Assembly: GCF_963169125.1 (NCBI RefSeq)
Contig: NC_084796.1
Location: forward strand, 210,431,948-210,495,947
DNA from: Humulus lupulus
Taxonomy: Eukaryota; Streptophyta; Magnoliopsida; Rosales; Cannabaceae
DNA: 64,000 bases
Direction of reading: 5' to 3'
Every line of letters begins with the position of its first letter. The first letter of the stretch is position 1. Positions 11,600 through 23,197 of this stretch are shown here, in pieces. The position numbers were made by a program, and so were the translations under genes. A model generated the notes under the pieces. The model was not told the origin of the DNA. It was given only the letters and a program-made list of their open reading frames with translations, and did not search any database.

Positions 11600-14411
11600 G
11601 TTAAAAAGTATTTACAATTGAGCTCGGGGGCTCAAGCATTTAATTCTTCTTTGGTCTTAGCATCCTCCTCCCGGATTTTGGCCAGCTCGGCGGCGCGAGT
11701 TGAGGACTCCTCGCGGCTCAGGCAGAGTTCCTCTCGAACTGCTGTGAGCTCTGTCGACAACTTGTCTTTTGCCTCCTACACGGACTGGGTATGACCCACG
11801 ACATCTTCCAGTAGCTTTGGGAAGTATCCTCGAGAGATGACAACTTTGACTGCTCCATGGCCAGCCAAGTCTCCAACTCTAAGGCACGGGCCTTAAGATC
11901 CTCCAAGTCCTTCTGGAGCAGTGAGTGCTCCGCCAATGGGACCGCAGTCTCCTTGAGTTGTGCCATCTTCTCCCGAAGCTCCTTCAGCTTGAAGGACCTC
12001 ATGGTCACGATGTCCCCGAGCCGTTGGTTTAAGACCACATTCTGCACCAAAACAATACTTGATAGCTTGATGAAGACCTGAGACAAAAATAAAAAGGGGA
12101 GTTAAATATTTTTAAGCCAAACCCCCAGGGAGATGCGGCGACTGGCAGGTATCAAAGAGATCTCATTGTCACTACCACAACGAGCGAAGCTGCGGAAGAG
12201 CATATCGCAAAGGGACCACACCAATCCCTGGAGCACCTCTGTGGCGAGGGGTGTCGTCCTTTCTCTGACTCTCCCCGCAAGGAAAGGCTCTAGCTCCTCA
12301 TGGCTAGGAGAGCAATCGGATCTTGCAGTCTATTTTCCAATAGGTACTTCGCGTGGACTTTGAAATCCTCATTGCCTTCGTCAAGATGGGCGTTGAAGTA
12401 CTCAACTACCTGTCTATGCTTTTATAAGTCTTCTCCCTCGAAGTGCTCAAGAAAGACCACTAGGCGAGGTATCTTGACCGAAGGGCAGTCAGACACCCTA
12501 GAAGGGATTTCTTTTCCCTTCCAAGAGGGCCCCTCATTTCGAGGAGGGGAGACCTCGAGGTCAATGACCTCTTCCGTAATCGTTGGCCTCAAGGAAGTGG
12601 CCAACGGAGCAGCTTCCGAAACTGTAGCGGCCGCCGGAGGTGGAGGACCGACCATCAAAGCCAAAGGCATGGACGTCAAGGGCAAGGGCACCATAGCGAC
12701 ACCTCTGGGGTGTCTATTTAAGAGAGCCCCGTCATCCTCTGGTGCTTTTTCCTGACCAAGTCGGCAGGCCTATGAGTTATGCACAAAGATACAAATAAGA
12801 CTAGTCTTTGGAGGAAAAGACAGGGAACTATCTATAAAAACAAACATGCATGAAAGGCACAAAAGAAATCTCCTCGAGAGCCCCACCACGATAAGGATCC
12901 TCTAGGTGAAGAGTGGAATGTGAAAACTCATGAATGAGTCAGGCCATCTCCTATGTTGTGTTGGTGTCATATTGCCAAAACCATATGGCGTACATGGACG
13001 TCACCTCATTCAGAGGCATGAACCCTTAAGGGTGTTTCCTACTATTCAGATGGTGTAGAAAAATGTCGATAAGGTCTTGGTAGTCCTGGTACTCCTTACC
13101 AGTTCAAGGATGCTCCGAAACTTGCCCACACTCAAGGAGTGATGGTGAGAATAAGGAGTGGTCGAGACTAGTTCCCTCCCCTATGTGACGGTCGTAGTTA
13201 ACAACTATTGGGGATTTACCTTGAGGCACGGAGGATGATTCGATCCCACCCTTGAGCTTGGCTTTGAGCTCCTTGTTTTCTTTCGCCTCTGCGGCAACTC
13301 GAATCGCGAGTACGGTCTTTGTATGCTCCTCGTATTGACGTTGTTTGTACTTGTATTGAGCCTTTATCGCGATATACTGTGTATGGAGCCTCACCTCTTT
13401 AAGTGATTTCTTTGAGTCACGAAAGATGGTGAGGGCCACAGGGGCTTATCCTTTGATCCTCTTGAAGTAGGCCATACTACCAAAGATGGTCCTCGGTGAT
13501 GAGGAAGCCGAGATTCATCTCTTCCTCAGGTAGTTCATTCAATTTCTTAAACCTTTTGTTGTAGGCATCAACGAAAGGTCTGCAGTGGAAGGGACCTGAA
13601 AAGAAACTGGTGAGACTAAGGAGCAACTACAAGTGGAGAACTAATAAATTGAATAACCGAAGAAGTGACACTTACCAACCTTGGCGAAGTCCATGAGAAG
13701 AGTCAGGTTGGTCGGCATGGAGAAGCCACTTTCCCAGAATAAGTGGTCCTTGTAGTCCCTCGCGTGGTTCTAATTGTCGCACAGGGCCTTGTACTTCATC
13801 CCCGGGTGCGTATGCTTCATCAGTGTATAATACCCGTCTCATTTGTCCTTTTTAGAGCATGGTTGGAAGCTATAAATGTACAGTATGCTTCATCAGGCCG
13901 GGGATAGCTTAAATGGAGCTATGACGACGAACTTTAAAAATTTGACATAGTATTGGTGCAATGGCAAAGCTGCACCAGCTTGGAGATGAGACGCGCTCCA
14001 GGCCCTGAGGTAGTGGACGCTCTCATGCGCTCTCTCGTCTTCCCGAGATATGTTCACCCACATAGCAGTGGTGTCCACCCCATGGTGGGTTAGAATCCTA
14101 TCCAGAGGTCACCTCTTTCTTGAAACCCGTGGCAGTATATGTTTTTTCCAACAGCAGAGGGCCTAAGTTCGCCTCTTCCTCCGAGAGTCCGTGTCAGAGA
14201 GGCCTCTTCACCGTCGGGGGCTATCTTCCCTTACCATGAGAGCCTGACTACTCTCCGCCTATTTTCTCTTCTCTATAAGTCTTCCTACCTCTCAGGCCAT
14301 CTCCAATATCTCAAAGTTGAAGGCGTAGAATGCATGTTGGTGTAGTTGTTGAAGCTCATCGGACATCTGAAACAAGAAACCAAGCAGTTAGCATCATGAC
14401 CCCAAGAAAAT
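11600..14411 (-). pseudogene. Transposase_28-type ('putative gypsy-type transposon') multi-exon gene, decayed
   Basis: Minus strand, read from right to left. It begins at ATG 14371, right after a tttcag acceptor (MSDELQQLHQHAFYAFNFE). The family core is at 14078-13690: AGAALPLHQYYVKFLKFVV, APFKLSP, then PCSKKDK and MKYKALC. Later blocks read FVDAYNKRFKKLNELPEEEM (about 13600-13500), a lysine/glutamate-rich segment (13439-13104), EYFNAHLDEGNEDFKVHAKYLL (about 12400) and a coiled coil (KELREKMAQLKETAVPLAEH, 12086-11718) opened by a ttgtctcag splice acceptor. Several stops and frame changes are present. In the family the function is unknown; such genes often sit in or beside Tat elements, and here it lies on the same strand as the Tat element to its right. 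Ownership by that element is an inference. Confidence 0.6.
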
Positions 14412-14778
14412 AGGCCAAGGATGAGGACTAGCCATGAGTTGGAGAGATTCAGTGGCGACATATACATATGTAGTTTGCTTGACCACCACGGCTGGGGATT
14501 CACAGAGGAATTAGGGTCGAACCCTAATTTTGCCGCTTAGGCCGACCTGTGTTGTAAATGCCCTTTCGAATTGTAAATGACTTTGTAAATGTTTATTTTG
14601 GGATCCCATGTATGAACTTTAACATTTTAATTAAATTATCATTCCTTTTGACCAATTTTTTTAACCCAATTCCGTTAATCACTTTTAGTTACATGTTTAT
14701 GGCCAAATTACTTGATTAGCGAGTCTAGCACTATTTAAAGCACAAAATGTAATGGTCTTGGCTATCTAGGGCATTATA
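14412..14778 (+). mobile_element. 3' fragment of a Tekay-type LTR
   Basis: Aligns by eye with the last part of the solo LTR at 34721-37409: gagttggagag, acatatgtag, ttagggtcgaaccctaat, ttgccgcttag, gggatcccatgta, gattagcgagtctagcac and the closing GGGCATTATA (GGCGTTACA in better copies). It lies between the Transposase_28-like remnant and the Tat RT remnant. The left end is truncated and no TSD was found. Confidence 0.7.
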
Positions 14779-15345
14779 GTTGGCCATGTGTCCCTTTAAC
14801 TACTGGAATTCCTGTTCGCACTCCTTCGTCCATTCGAAGCTCCGACCCCCTCGAAGTATGTTGAAGAACGGTATGCACTTTTCAGTTGCCTTGGAGACAA
14901 AGTGGCTTAGGGCTGCCATCCTCCCGGTGAGACTATGTAAATCTTTATGCTTGAAGGGGGATGGCATATTGACCAAAGCCTTCATCTTCTTAGGTTTTCC
15001 TCTATTCCTTGGGGACTAACAATGAAACCCAAGAAATTCCTAGAGTCGAATCCAAAGGTGAACTTTTGGGGATTCGACTTCAATCCGAACCTGCGGAGTA
15101 TCGAGAACCCTTCCGCCAGGTCTTTCGCGTGATTGGGGGACGTTCTAGATTTAACCAACATTTCATCCACATAAACCTCCATATTCTGACCTAACCAGTT
15201 TTTGAACATACGGTTCACCAACCTCTGGTAAGTGGCACCAACATTCTTGAGCCCGAAGGGCATCGTTTTATAGCAGTACACTCCTTTGTCAGTTTGGAAG
15301 TTGGTAAGCTCTTGGTCCCCCCAAGTGAGGTCCTTCAGAGATAGT
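14779..15345 (-). pseudogene. RT fragment of the minus-strand Tat element
   Basis: Reads, right to left, CYKTMPFGLKNVGATYQRLV, then the catalytic box as VYVDEMLVKS, QKFTFGFDSRNFLGFIVSP, a stop, and the connection domain (HSLTGRMAALSHFVSKATEK, then FEWTKECEQEF). The second catalytic Asp of YVDD is Glu (codon gaa), a change expected to abolish polymerase activity. The N-terminal RT and protease are missing: at about 15345 the sequence jumps directly into the end of gag. Confidence 0.8.
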
Positions 15346-16719
15346 TCCCACTATCCCAATCACTAGGGGAGGCCTGTGGACCATCTGCGGTTGTGGGGCT
15401 GCAGGCACTATTCCCGGAGCCTGAGGAGTTATCTGATGCAGAGGTGCTCCCGCGGCCAGTGCCTGAACTAGTTGTACTCTTCCCCGAGCATACTGATGAA
15501 TATTCCCTAACTTGATGAGGTTCTCAATCTCATCCTTGAGTTGTCAGCACTCGTTGGTGTGGTGCCCAACGTCATTATGGAACCGAAAAAATTAGATGGG
15601 ATCTCTCCTCTCTATGTCCCTCCAGATGGGTTGTGGCTTCCAGTAGTGGACGTGTTGCTCCATGGGCAAAAAGATGTTTTCCCGAGTCTCCATCAGGTCT
15701 CGGAGTTCTACCCTAGTCCCCTTTGGCTTTCTACTCTTGCCCTTGCCTTTGCGCTTACTCCCACTTGGTGTAACTAGCTGGGCTGGGGCTGCTGTTCTAC
15801 TATTGAACGCAGGTTGAAAAGCACTGTATCCCATGGGCATGGTTCCATATCCCGTTGGAGCGACATAGAAGCCAGCATGAGGCATGGCATTAAAGGCGAC
15901 TAACTGGACAGCTGGGCTAAACTGCGAGGTACCCACCACACTCTATTAGACGGGAGTGTAAGGGGGGGTACTGGGCCCCTGGAGCCACTGGGCTCGGAGC
16001 CAACGAAGCAGGGAAAGAAATGGGTCTGCCAAATGCCCCAATCTGGGAATCTTCCCATTTTATGTACTCTTGTGCTCGACGAATGAATTCATCGAGCCTT
16101 CGGCATCCTCCTCACTGAAGATCATCCCACAAAAGAGACCCTGCCAAATGCCTGCCTGCAAGACCATCAATTGTTGGTCTTTGTCAACCCTCTTGGTCCT
16201 AGCAGCTTCCTCCTTGAAGTGCTTGATGTAGGCCTTGAGGGTCTCGAGGAGTCTTTGCTTTATGTTGGACAAGGCGTTGACCTTAAAGCTCACCTTTCTA
16301 GCCGCTATGAACTGTCTTCGGAATGAAGAGGAGAGCTGTCGCCACGAGTGAATGTACCCTAGTTTTTATTTCTTGAACCATTTGTCTGATGGCCCTTGTT
16401 AAGGTCATCAGGAATAGGTGGCATTTCACATCCTCGAAGACACAATGCACCGACATCTGTTATACCCAAAAAATGGAGAATGCATTCTAGAAGAGCTAAG
16501 GGGAGTGGTCCTAGGAAACCCCAAGGAGGATGTGGTCCTAAGAGACCCCAAGGGTATGTAGGAGGCAAGCCTCCCAAGATTTCCTAAGTGTTGACTCGAA
16601 CGTGTCCAAGGTAAGTAGCTAAGGAGGAGGAGTTTCATGCAAGAGGAATGAGACTTAGATTTTGATAAGGAGAGCTATACAATGTTCGATCAGACATGTT
16701 TGGGGGATGCTAAAGGAAG

Positions 16720-16875
16720 TTGCCTCAATGTTTTCCAAGGTGAGGTTGCCTCAATTTTGTCCAAGATGAGGTTGCCTCAATGTTGTCAAAGGTGAGGTTG
16801 CCTCAATGTTGTCCAAGGTGAGGTTGCCTCAATGTTGTCCAAGGTGAGGTTGCCTCAATGTTGTCCAAGGTGGGG
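16720..16875 (+). repeat. 26-bp tandem repeat, 6 copies, in solo LTR A
   Basis: Six head-to-tail copies of a 26-base unit beginning ttgcctcaatgttgtccaag, with few differences. Lies upstream of the TATA box, in U3. Confidence 0.9.
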
Positions 16876-17270
16876 TGCCAAGGAGGTTGCCTCGGACCAC
16901 CTTGGTCCGAGGAGAAGCAAGGAGATTGGTTCAAGGAGGAACATGGCATGCTAGAGGAGAGTGCCATGTTAGAGGAGAGAAGTGCATGTCCTACCACCAT
17001 GCACATTCAACCCACCAAAAATATGTCCTACCACCATGCATATCCTACCACCATGCATGTTCAACCAGCACTTGCATGGGTAGTGGGTAGGAGGTGGACC
17101 AACTAGCTAGAGGAGACTAAGTCAGACACAACTCCAACAACATACGCGGGAATCTCTCATTCTTCCCACAAATGGGGGGTTTGTTACATTTCGAATTTTG
17201 AATGTTTAAATGTAATAAATATAATAAAATATCCCTATCATAAGGGGATATCAGTTGAGGATCCCAGGCC

Positions 17271-17278
17271 TATAAATA
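17271..17278 (+). promoter_or_regulatory. TATA box of solo LTR A
   Basis: TATAAATA in ggcctataaatagaga; the same site in LTR B is at 18911-18918, while LTR C has the altered form TATTAATA at about 34543-34550. Confidence 0.7.
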
Positions 17279-18277
17279 GAGAGTTTATGGGACGAGAGAG
17301 GGGCTTCCTTCTGCTTCTTCTTTCTAGAGAGATAAAATTGGGTCTGTCTATTCTGGAGAGAGAAAGTGCTGAAATTAGAGAGAATTCTTGTATTTTCACA
17401 ATTTATACTGAAGAAACTCAGTTGGCATAGTCCATCTGATCTTGAGTATAGATTTATAAATCACAACTCTAAGTAGATTAGGCTATTACCGACAATCGGG
17501 GCTGAACCACTATAAAAATCTCCTGTGTTCTTTACTTTTCTTGTTTATATCGTTTGTTGTCGTTTTGATTTCTCTTGAAGGCTTGTCGTTATTGACGTGC
17601 TCACGTCGTTGGCTAAAAACGCAGTCAACAACATCAATCGGTTGAACTTTGATAGATGGTCGGTGGGATTCGCACTGCCATTACAAGACGTGATGGCAGG
17701 GAACTTGAAGCCATGTGGCAACAGAGCTTCCACTATGTGGGAAGAACATGGCTCCCCATCCTCGTCTTCGGAGTGTAGTCCTGGCCTTGTCTTCAGGCCA
17801 TCCTGAGCATAATATTTTTCAAGCTCTCCAATTCTGCACTAAGAGGGTCATGGTCTTGACTGACACTTTGTGTCGAGTGTTCTCTCTTCTGAGCATTGAG
17901 ATCATCATGGAGGTCTGGTTGACCTTTCTTTCTAGGGTTGTTCCCAGAGGCTGCTTGTTATCCCCAAAAATTGGAGATCAATGACGCGGCAATAAAAGTG
18001 ACAAGTGGCAGTGCAGGGTCAGTAAAAGACATATTAATAGTCAATAAATACATTGACTCCTCAGAGTTGTGATAAAGTGACCCGGTAGACTGAAGAAGAA
18101 TTTGGACTGCTTGAGAGGCCCCAAGAGGTTCGGTCGGACCTTAGTCTGAGGGGTCTAAGAGATGGGGTCGGACCTTGGTCCGAGGAGAAGCCAAGGAGCA
18201 TGTGTTCGGACCTTGGTCCGAGGAGGAGAGCCCCAAGAGGTCCGGTCGGACCACCTTGGTCTGAGGAGACCCCAAGG

Positions 18278-18499
18278 GTGTGGTCCGAGGAAAGCTAAGG
18301 AGAGTGCATCCTAGGAGAGCTAAGGAGAGTGCATCCTAGGAGATCCCAAGGGTGTGGTCCGAGGAGAGCTAAGGAGAGTGCATCCTAGGAGAGCTAAGGA
18401 GAGTGCATCCTAGGAGATCCCAAGGGTGTGGTCCGAGGAAAGCTAAGGAGAGTGCATCCTAGGAGAGCTAAGGAGAGTGCATCCTAGGAGATCCCAAGG
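18278..18499 (+). repeat. 74-bp tandem repeat, 3 copies, in solo LTR B
   Basis: Unit begins gtgtggtccgagga and contains two shorter sub-repeats (agctaaggagagtgcatcct). Unit starts at 18278, 18352 and 18426; the next partial unit begins at 18500. Confidence 0.9.
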
Positions 18500-18970
18500 G
18501 TGTGGTCTGAGGAGACCCCAAGGGTGTGGTCCGAGGAGAGCCCAAGAATTTGGTCTTTATGCATATGTCCAACCAGTGCATGGTTGTCCAAATAAAGAAA
18601 TGGCATGCTAGAGGAGAGTGTCATGTTAGAGGAGAGAAGTGCATGTCCAGCACTTGCGTGTTCTACCAGCAAGTGTATGCCCGACCAGCATGTGTATGAT
18701 CGACCAGAGTGGAGGTCAGGTGGATCAACTAGCTAGAGGAGGACTAAGTCAAGATTCCCAGAAATGGCTTCAGCAAGATACGTGGGAATCTCTCATTCTT
18801 CCCACAAATGGGGGGTTTTGTTACATTTTGAATGTTTTTTGTAATTTAAATGTAATAAATATAATAAAATATCCCGATTCTAGGGGATACCGTATGTATG
18901 ACCCTAAGCCTATAAATAGAGGGCTTATGGGATTAGAGGGGGGATTCTGCTTCTTCTTTCTAGACTTTTG

Positions 18971-19060
18971 GGAAAATTTGGGTCTGAGTATTCTAGAGAG
19001 AGAAAATTTGGGTCTGAGTATTCTAGAGAGAGAAAATTTGGGTCTGAGTATTCTAGAGAG
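18971..19060 (+). repeat. 30-bp tandem repeat, 3 copies, downstream of the LTR B TATA box
   Basis: Three near-identical copies of a unit containing aaatttgggtctgagtattc followed by tagagagag. LTRs A and C carry a single copy at the same place, so this is an expansion within the transcribed leader. Confidence 0.9.
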
Positions 19061-19770
19061 AGAAAGTGCTGGTATTTGAAAGGATTCTTGTATTTTTGCA
19101 ATCTGTACTGAAGAAACTCAATTGGCTCAGTCCATCTGATCTTGAGTACAGATCTATAATCACAACTCTAAGTGGATTAGCCTATTACCAACTGATCGGG
19201 GCTGAACCACTATAAAAATCTTGTGTGTTATTTACTTTTCTTGATAAAACTGTCTGTGTTATTTAAATTCTCTTGAAGGTTTTTCGTATTTGACGTTCTC
19301 ATGTCGTTGGCTAAAAACACAGTCAACACTGCTATACCCCTATGAGCATTTAAGCCATCTCACAAGTCTGGTCGATCTCGGTGACAACCACTATCCATGG
19401 GATACCCTACTTCGGTTTCCCCATCAGACTCGAAGTTTTCGTTATTAACCGAGATGTTGAAGCCTTGCTCTCGGTGAATGGAAATATTCCTTCGGCTAGT
19501 CTTTGGGCCATGGGTCCTGCAAGGCTGGTGAGGTACTGAGGGGACACCTCCTGCAGGCCTAGTGTGGCCTATCTCGGTGCATTTAGGTGGAACGCATGTG
19601 GCACCCTGAGCGCTGACGGCTTGGCGATGTCCTCGGGCACCTTCCCAGTTTTTCTTGCCTGCTGGCCTCGGAGCCTTATTGTGTTCGGGGGCTCGACAAA
19701 CCTTCTTCTGCCCCAAAGCAGAGTTGTCATAGACTCTGCCCTTACCATGCTCTTGCAGTGTAGGTAGGGA

Positions 19771-21581
19771 TGTTGGGGTTTTATGCCCTAATAGAAATCA
19801 TTTTTTGACTTGGTCAATCACTTTGCTCACATGTGTTATTTTCATGATTATTTGTTTAATATAAACTTCTATTAAATCCCGAGCATATAGCTAATCTTAT
19901 TTATAGTGACGTAATCACAGTGGAATATAAATATGATTATATGTTCAAAATAAGTTAGTCCTAAGATTAGTCAGTGCACTGGATTTACACTGACTTGCCA
20001 ATCTACGATATGATCTACTTACACATTACAGTGTTATGTTCTTTCCAGAACATTAGCAAAGTAGATAAAATCTGATGTATTTGTTACATCGGACATGACC
20101 GATATTGACAGTTGATAAGATAAGTAAACATACCGTTATTATCTATTCTAGTCATATCATATAGTTGACCAGAGGTCAATTCAATCTCAATTCTGAGTGG
20201 TTAGTATTCTAACTGATTGTATTATTTGAGTTCTTTGACTTATTCATTACCAGCTTACCCTACGGACTAGCCCATACTTACATCTTGGGAACTTGGTAGT
20301 ATAATTGAGTGGGAGTGTTAATCATAGATATGAACATCTATAGCTTCTGATGAAGAAGTGAAACGATGGTTTCCTTTTAGTTTGGTTCAAGGTGTTAAAT
20401 GATAGAGATCTCATTTCAGTAATTAAATTAGTTTACTGAAATATCATTTACAAGGAACTAAGTGTTTTAAGGATAAAATACAATGAGGGGTAAAACGGTA
20501 TTTTAGTCCTATCTCATTGTAGACCGTCTATAGAGGATTGAGTGACATTATGGTTGTAACAATGGATAATTAATAGCGTATCTATATTTGTTATAGAGCG
20601 TTCTATGAATTCAAGAGTGTAATTCCAAGTCTATAGTGGAGTCACGAGGAATTAATAAGTTAGTAAATTGATTTGTTAGATTTATGATAACTTATTGGAG
20701 CTTGATTTCATAGGCCCATGGTCCCCATTGTACCTTGGATAAAATCATCTAGATAGTCTCAATTAATTGATTTAATCATCAATTAGAATTATCAAAATTG
20801 ACCAGGTCAATTTTGGATAGTTTCACAGAGTTGTGTAATTTTGAGAAGAAAAGAGAAATTATGGCAGATTTATTAATTAAGATAAATTAGTATTTAAATT
20901 AATAAATAAGTTTAAATCAAGGTTCAAATTATAAATAATTAATTTGATAAAGGATTTAAATAATTATTTAATTAATTAAATCAATAGAAAATAATACAAG
21001 CCTTGATTTTAAGTCCAATGGGCTTATAATCAAATGGGAAATTTCACGGGCCTATAGCCCATGATAATTTCGACCTAGGGCTTCAAAATGGCTATTATTT
21101 TATTGATTTTTTTAATTAAATTAAATGGCCTAATTGAGTCTATAAAAGGAGTGCTTAGAGAGAGGTCAGTAGGAGAAGTTTGATAAGTCTCAAGTCAGAT
21201 TTTCTGATAGTTTTATATTCTCTCTAAACACAAGTCTTTTTCTAAACCTCTTTGTTATTTTATTTTCTTCTCTCTATATCTATCTCATGTGTTGAGAATT
21301 GCCCACACTAGTCTAGGTGGTTCTAAGGATACATTGGCAGATCGTGAAGAAAATAGAAGATCGGTTCAGTTTCTTGGTAATACTCTGCGATAGAGAGGAT
21401 ACAAGAGTTAGAGAAACTGAAGGAAGGACTCTTAATTCCGCTGCGTATACTGTAAGTATTATATTATTTGTTTCTCTTTGAATTCAATTTTAGAAACATG
21501 TTCTAGGCTATCTCATATTAATTTGTTTAATATTAGATATACATGAAAATAAATAAAGATCATGTATAAGCTAATCCAACA
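19771..21581 (+). mobile_element. Solo LTR, copia-like, 1.8 kb
   Basis: Begins TGTTGGGGTTTT and ends AATCCAACA (inverted ends TGTTGG/CCAACA). TATA box TATAAAAG at 21141 (plus). The Tat gag resumes on both sides. The putative 5-base duplications, AGGGA and GGGGC, match at only three positions, so the TSD is weak. Assigned to copia by general LTR appearance; there is no coding sequence to prove it. Confidence 0.65.
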
Positions 21582-22123
21582 GGGGCACCAGCTCTAGCTG
21601 GGTGCGTAGGTTGCACACCAGCTGGCAGATCTTGCGCCACTACAACAGGGTGCTCGGGAGGCACACCTGCTACTTTAATAGGTGGCACTCCATTTGGGTG
21701 CACGAGTGGCACACCAGCTGTCTACCAAGATGGTACTTTGCCATGCAGTTCCACTTGTAACCCTTGAGCTGCCAGAGTGGCCCTCATGGAATTAACTATC
21801 TCTTGAATGGAAGCAATATTCCCCTCCTGGGCGTCAGGTTTTTTCTGGTGGGTAGCCACCTGGTCGTGGAGCACCACCACCTCTGTTAAATCCTCCACAT
21901 CCATCGGTTGAGGATAATCCTTCTTATAGTATTTGCAATCATCTTCATCGCCTATGCCGTCGTAATCGGTGTTTTCATTATAATCCTCTTGGACAATCTT
22001 TGGGAAGTCTTGTGGAGGTGGACGACTGGTTTCTCCACCTTCAACTCCAGCGGGAGGAGTTGCGTCGTCTGGTGCGTTCCATCTATTAGTCACCATGGTT
22101 GTTTTTCTTCACGCTTTCTTCAA

Positions 22124-22145
22124 GCTCTCAATGAAAGCACTAAAA
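22124..22145 (-). other. Primer-binding-site region of the minus-strand Tat element
   Basis: On the minus strand reads ttttagtgctttcattgaga directly after the LTR end GTCAACA, nearly the same as at 5534-5554 in the other Tat element. Confidence 0.5.
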
Positions 22146-23092
22146 TGTTGACTTCCTTTTCCGCTATCAACCTAATCTAAGAACTTGACAGAAATTAGAA
22201 GAAAATAACACAGAGAATTTACGTGGTTCAGGCTATGAAAGAGCCCTAGTCCACAAGTCTTTGTTATTAGTGAGTTTGAAGATTATTTGAGCAAGCTTCA
22301 ATGGAGTCTCACGCAGCGTATATATTGCTCTGAGTTTACAATTACTTAACTAGAAAAAATTCTGAACCTTTTACAAGGAGATACCCCAGCCCTATTTATA
22401 AAGGTCAGGGTCATTAATGCCCTTATTGAAAATTTAACACACATTTCCCCATTAATTGGGGAGTAAACTGCTAATTAACTACCATGGATGCACTAACAAA
22501 GACCATGGGCCCAGGAGGATTGCACGGGGCCCATTTGCAGAAAGTTTCCCACCAACTTCATGGGCAACAGGTATTTGACCATGTCAGGATATGGCGCATG
22601 TTCGACTAAGTCAGGTGACGTTGTGGGAAATTTCGATTGTCAAGGGAATGAACTCAAAACCACTAATCGAGGCTCGCCAAAAGATTTTAGGTGATCTGGT
22701 GGGCCTTAGTTGCGACGATTGACACTTGACAACAACTCTAGGTCTGAGGACAAGATTTCTAACCTTGGGGGATTGGCGAATGAAGAGAGCGATGACCATC
22801 CGAGTGGTTCTCGGGGCATGACCTCACTTGGAGACATCCGTACTGTGGAGATGGGTCACTAGACATGGCCTCGCCTTGAGACATCCGTGCCTCGAGGACA
22901 GACCTCGAGGCGTGGCATCACTTGGAAGCACCCATTCCTTGGGGATGGGTCACCAGACATGGCCTTGCCTTGAGACATCCGCACCTTGAGGACAGACCTC
23001 AAGGCGTAGCCTCACTTCGACACATCCGTGTCCAACCAGGCCAAAGTAAGAAACCTCATTAGCGCTAAAGGAGCTTAATTACTCCTCTAACA
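22146..23092 (-). repeat. 5' LTR of the minus-strand Tat element
   Basis: On the minus strand runs from TGTTAGAGGAGTAATTAAGC to GTCAACA, about 947 bases. TATA box on the minus strand at 22393-22402 (TTTATAAATA). The gag start lies 50 bases further along. No matching 3' LTR exists at the left end of the element, so the TSD cannot be tested. Confidence 0.75.
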
Positions 23093-23197
23093 AATGCCCC
23101 ATGTCCTTTGGTGAAAACACAGACAACAGATACATTTAAGAAATGGCACATAAGAGAACATAGAGTATAAGAATCTACATTATCTTTGGTAAAAAGA

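Larger units (their letters stand above)
16458..17630 (+). mobile_element. Solo LTR A, TGTTATACCC family, TSD ACATC
   Basis: 1173 bases, TGTTATACCC ... GCAGTCAACA, flanked by ACATC at 16453-16457 and 17631-17635. Plus orientation, with a TATA box at 17271. A 26-base minisatellite fills 16720-16875. It sits in the capsid region of the minus-strand Tat gag. Confidence 0.9.
17956..19328 (+). mobile_element. Solo LTR B, TGTTATACCC family, TSD CTGCT
   Basis: 1373 bases, TGTTATCCCC ... ACAGTCAACA, with CTGCT at 17951-17955 and 19329-19333. Plus orientation. Same family as LTRs A and C but with its own repeats: a 74-base unit three times in U3 (18278-18499) and a 30-base unit three times after the TATA box. 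Interrupts the N-terminal half of the Tat gag. Confidence 0.9.
15346..22096 (-). pseudogene. gag: Gag of the minus-strand Tat element, split by three solo LTRs
   Basis: Starts at ATG 22096 (MVTNRWNAPDDATPPAGVEG). Gag pieces are 22096-21582, 19770-19329, 17955-17631 and 16457-15346; the gaps are the copia-like solo LTR and solo LTRs B and A. Recognisable parts are an acidic N-terminal region, a basic linker (GQKKVCRAPEHNKAPRPAG), the capsid core (LPHGFKFPAIT...DHLSKFNRLML, continuing past LTR A) and a C-terminal basic stretch (SGSKRKGKGKSRKPKGT) followed by a nucleocapsid-like segment. Even without the insertions it has stops and frame changes, so it was decaying independently. Confidence 0.8.

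Noticed and set aside
19766..21586. Confident TSD for the copia-like solo LTR
   Set aside because: AGGGA and GGGGC agree at only three of five positions; the insertion is supported by ends and by gag continuity, not by the TSD.
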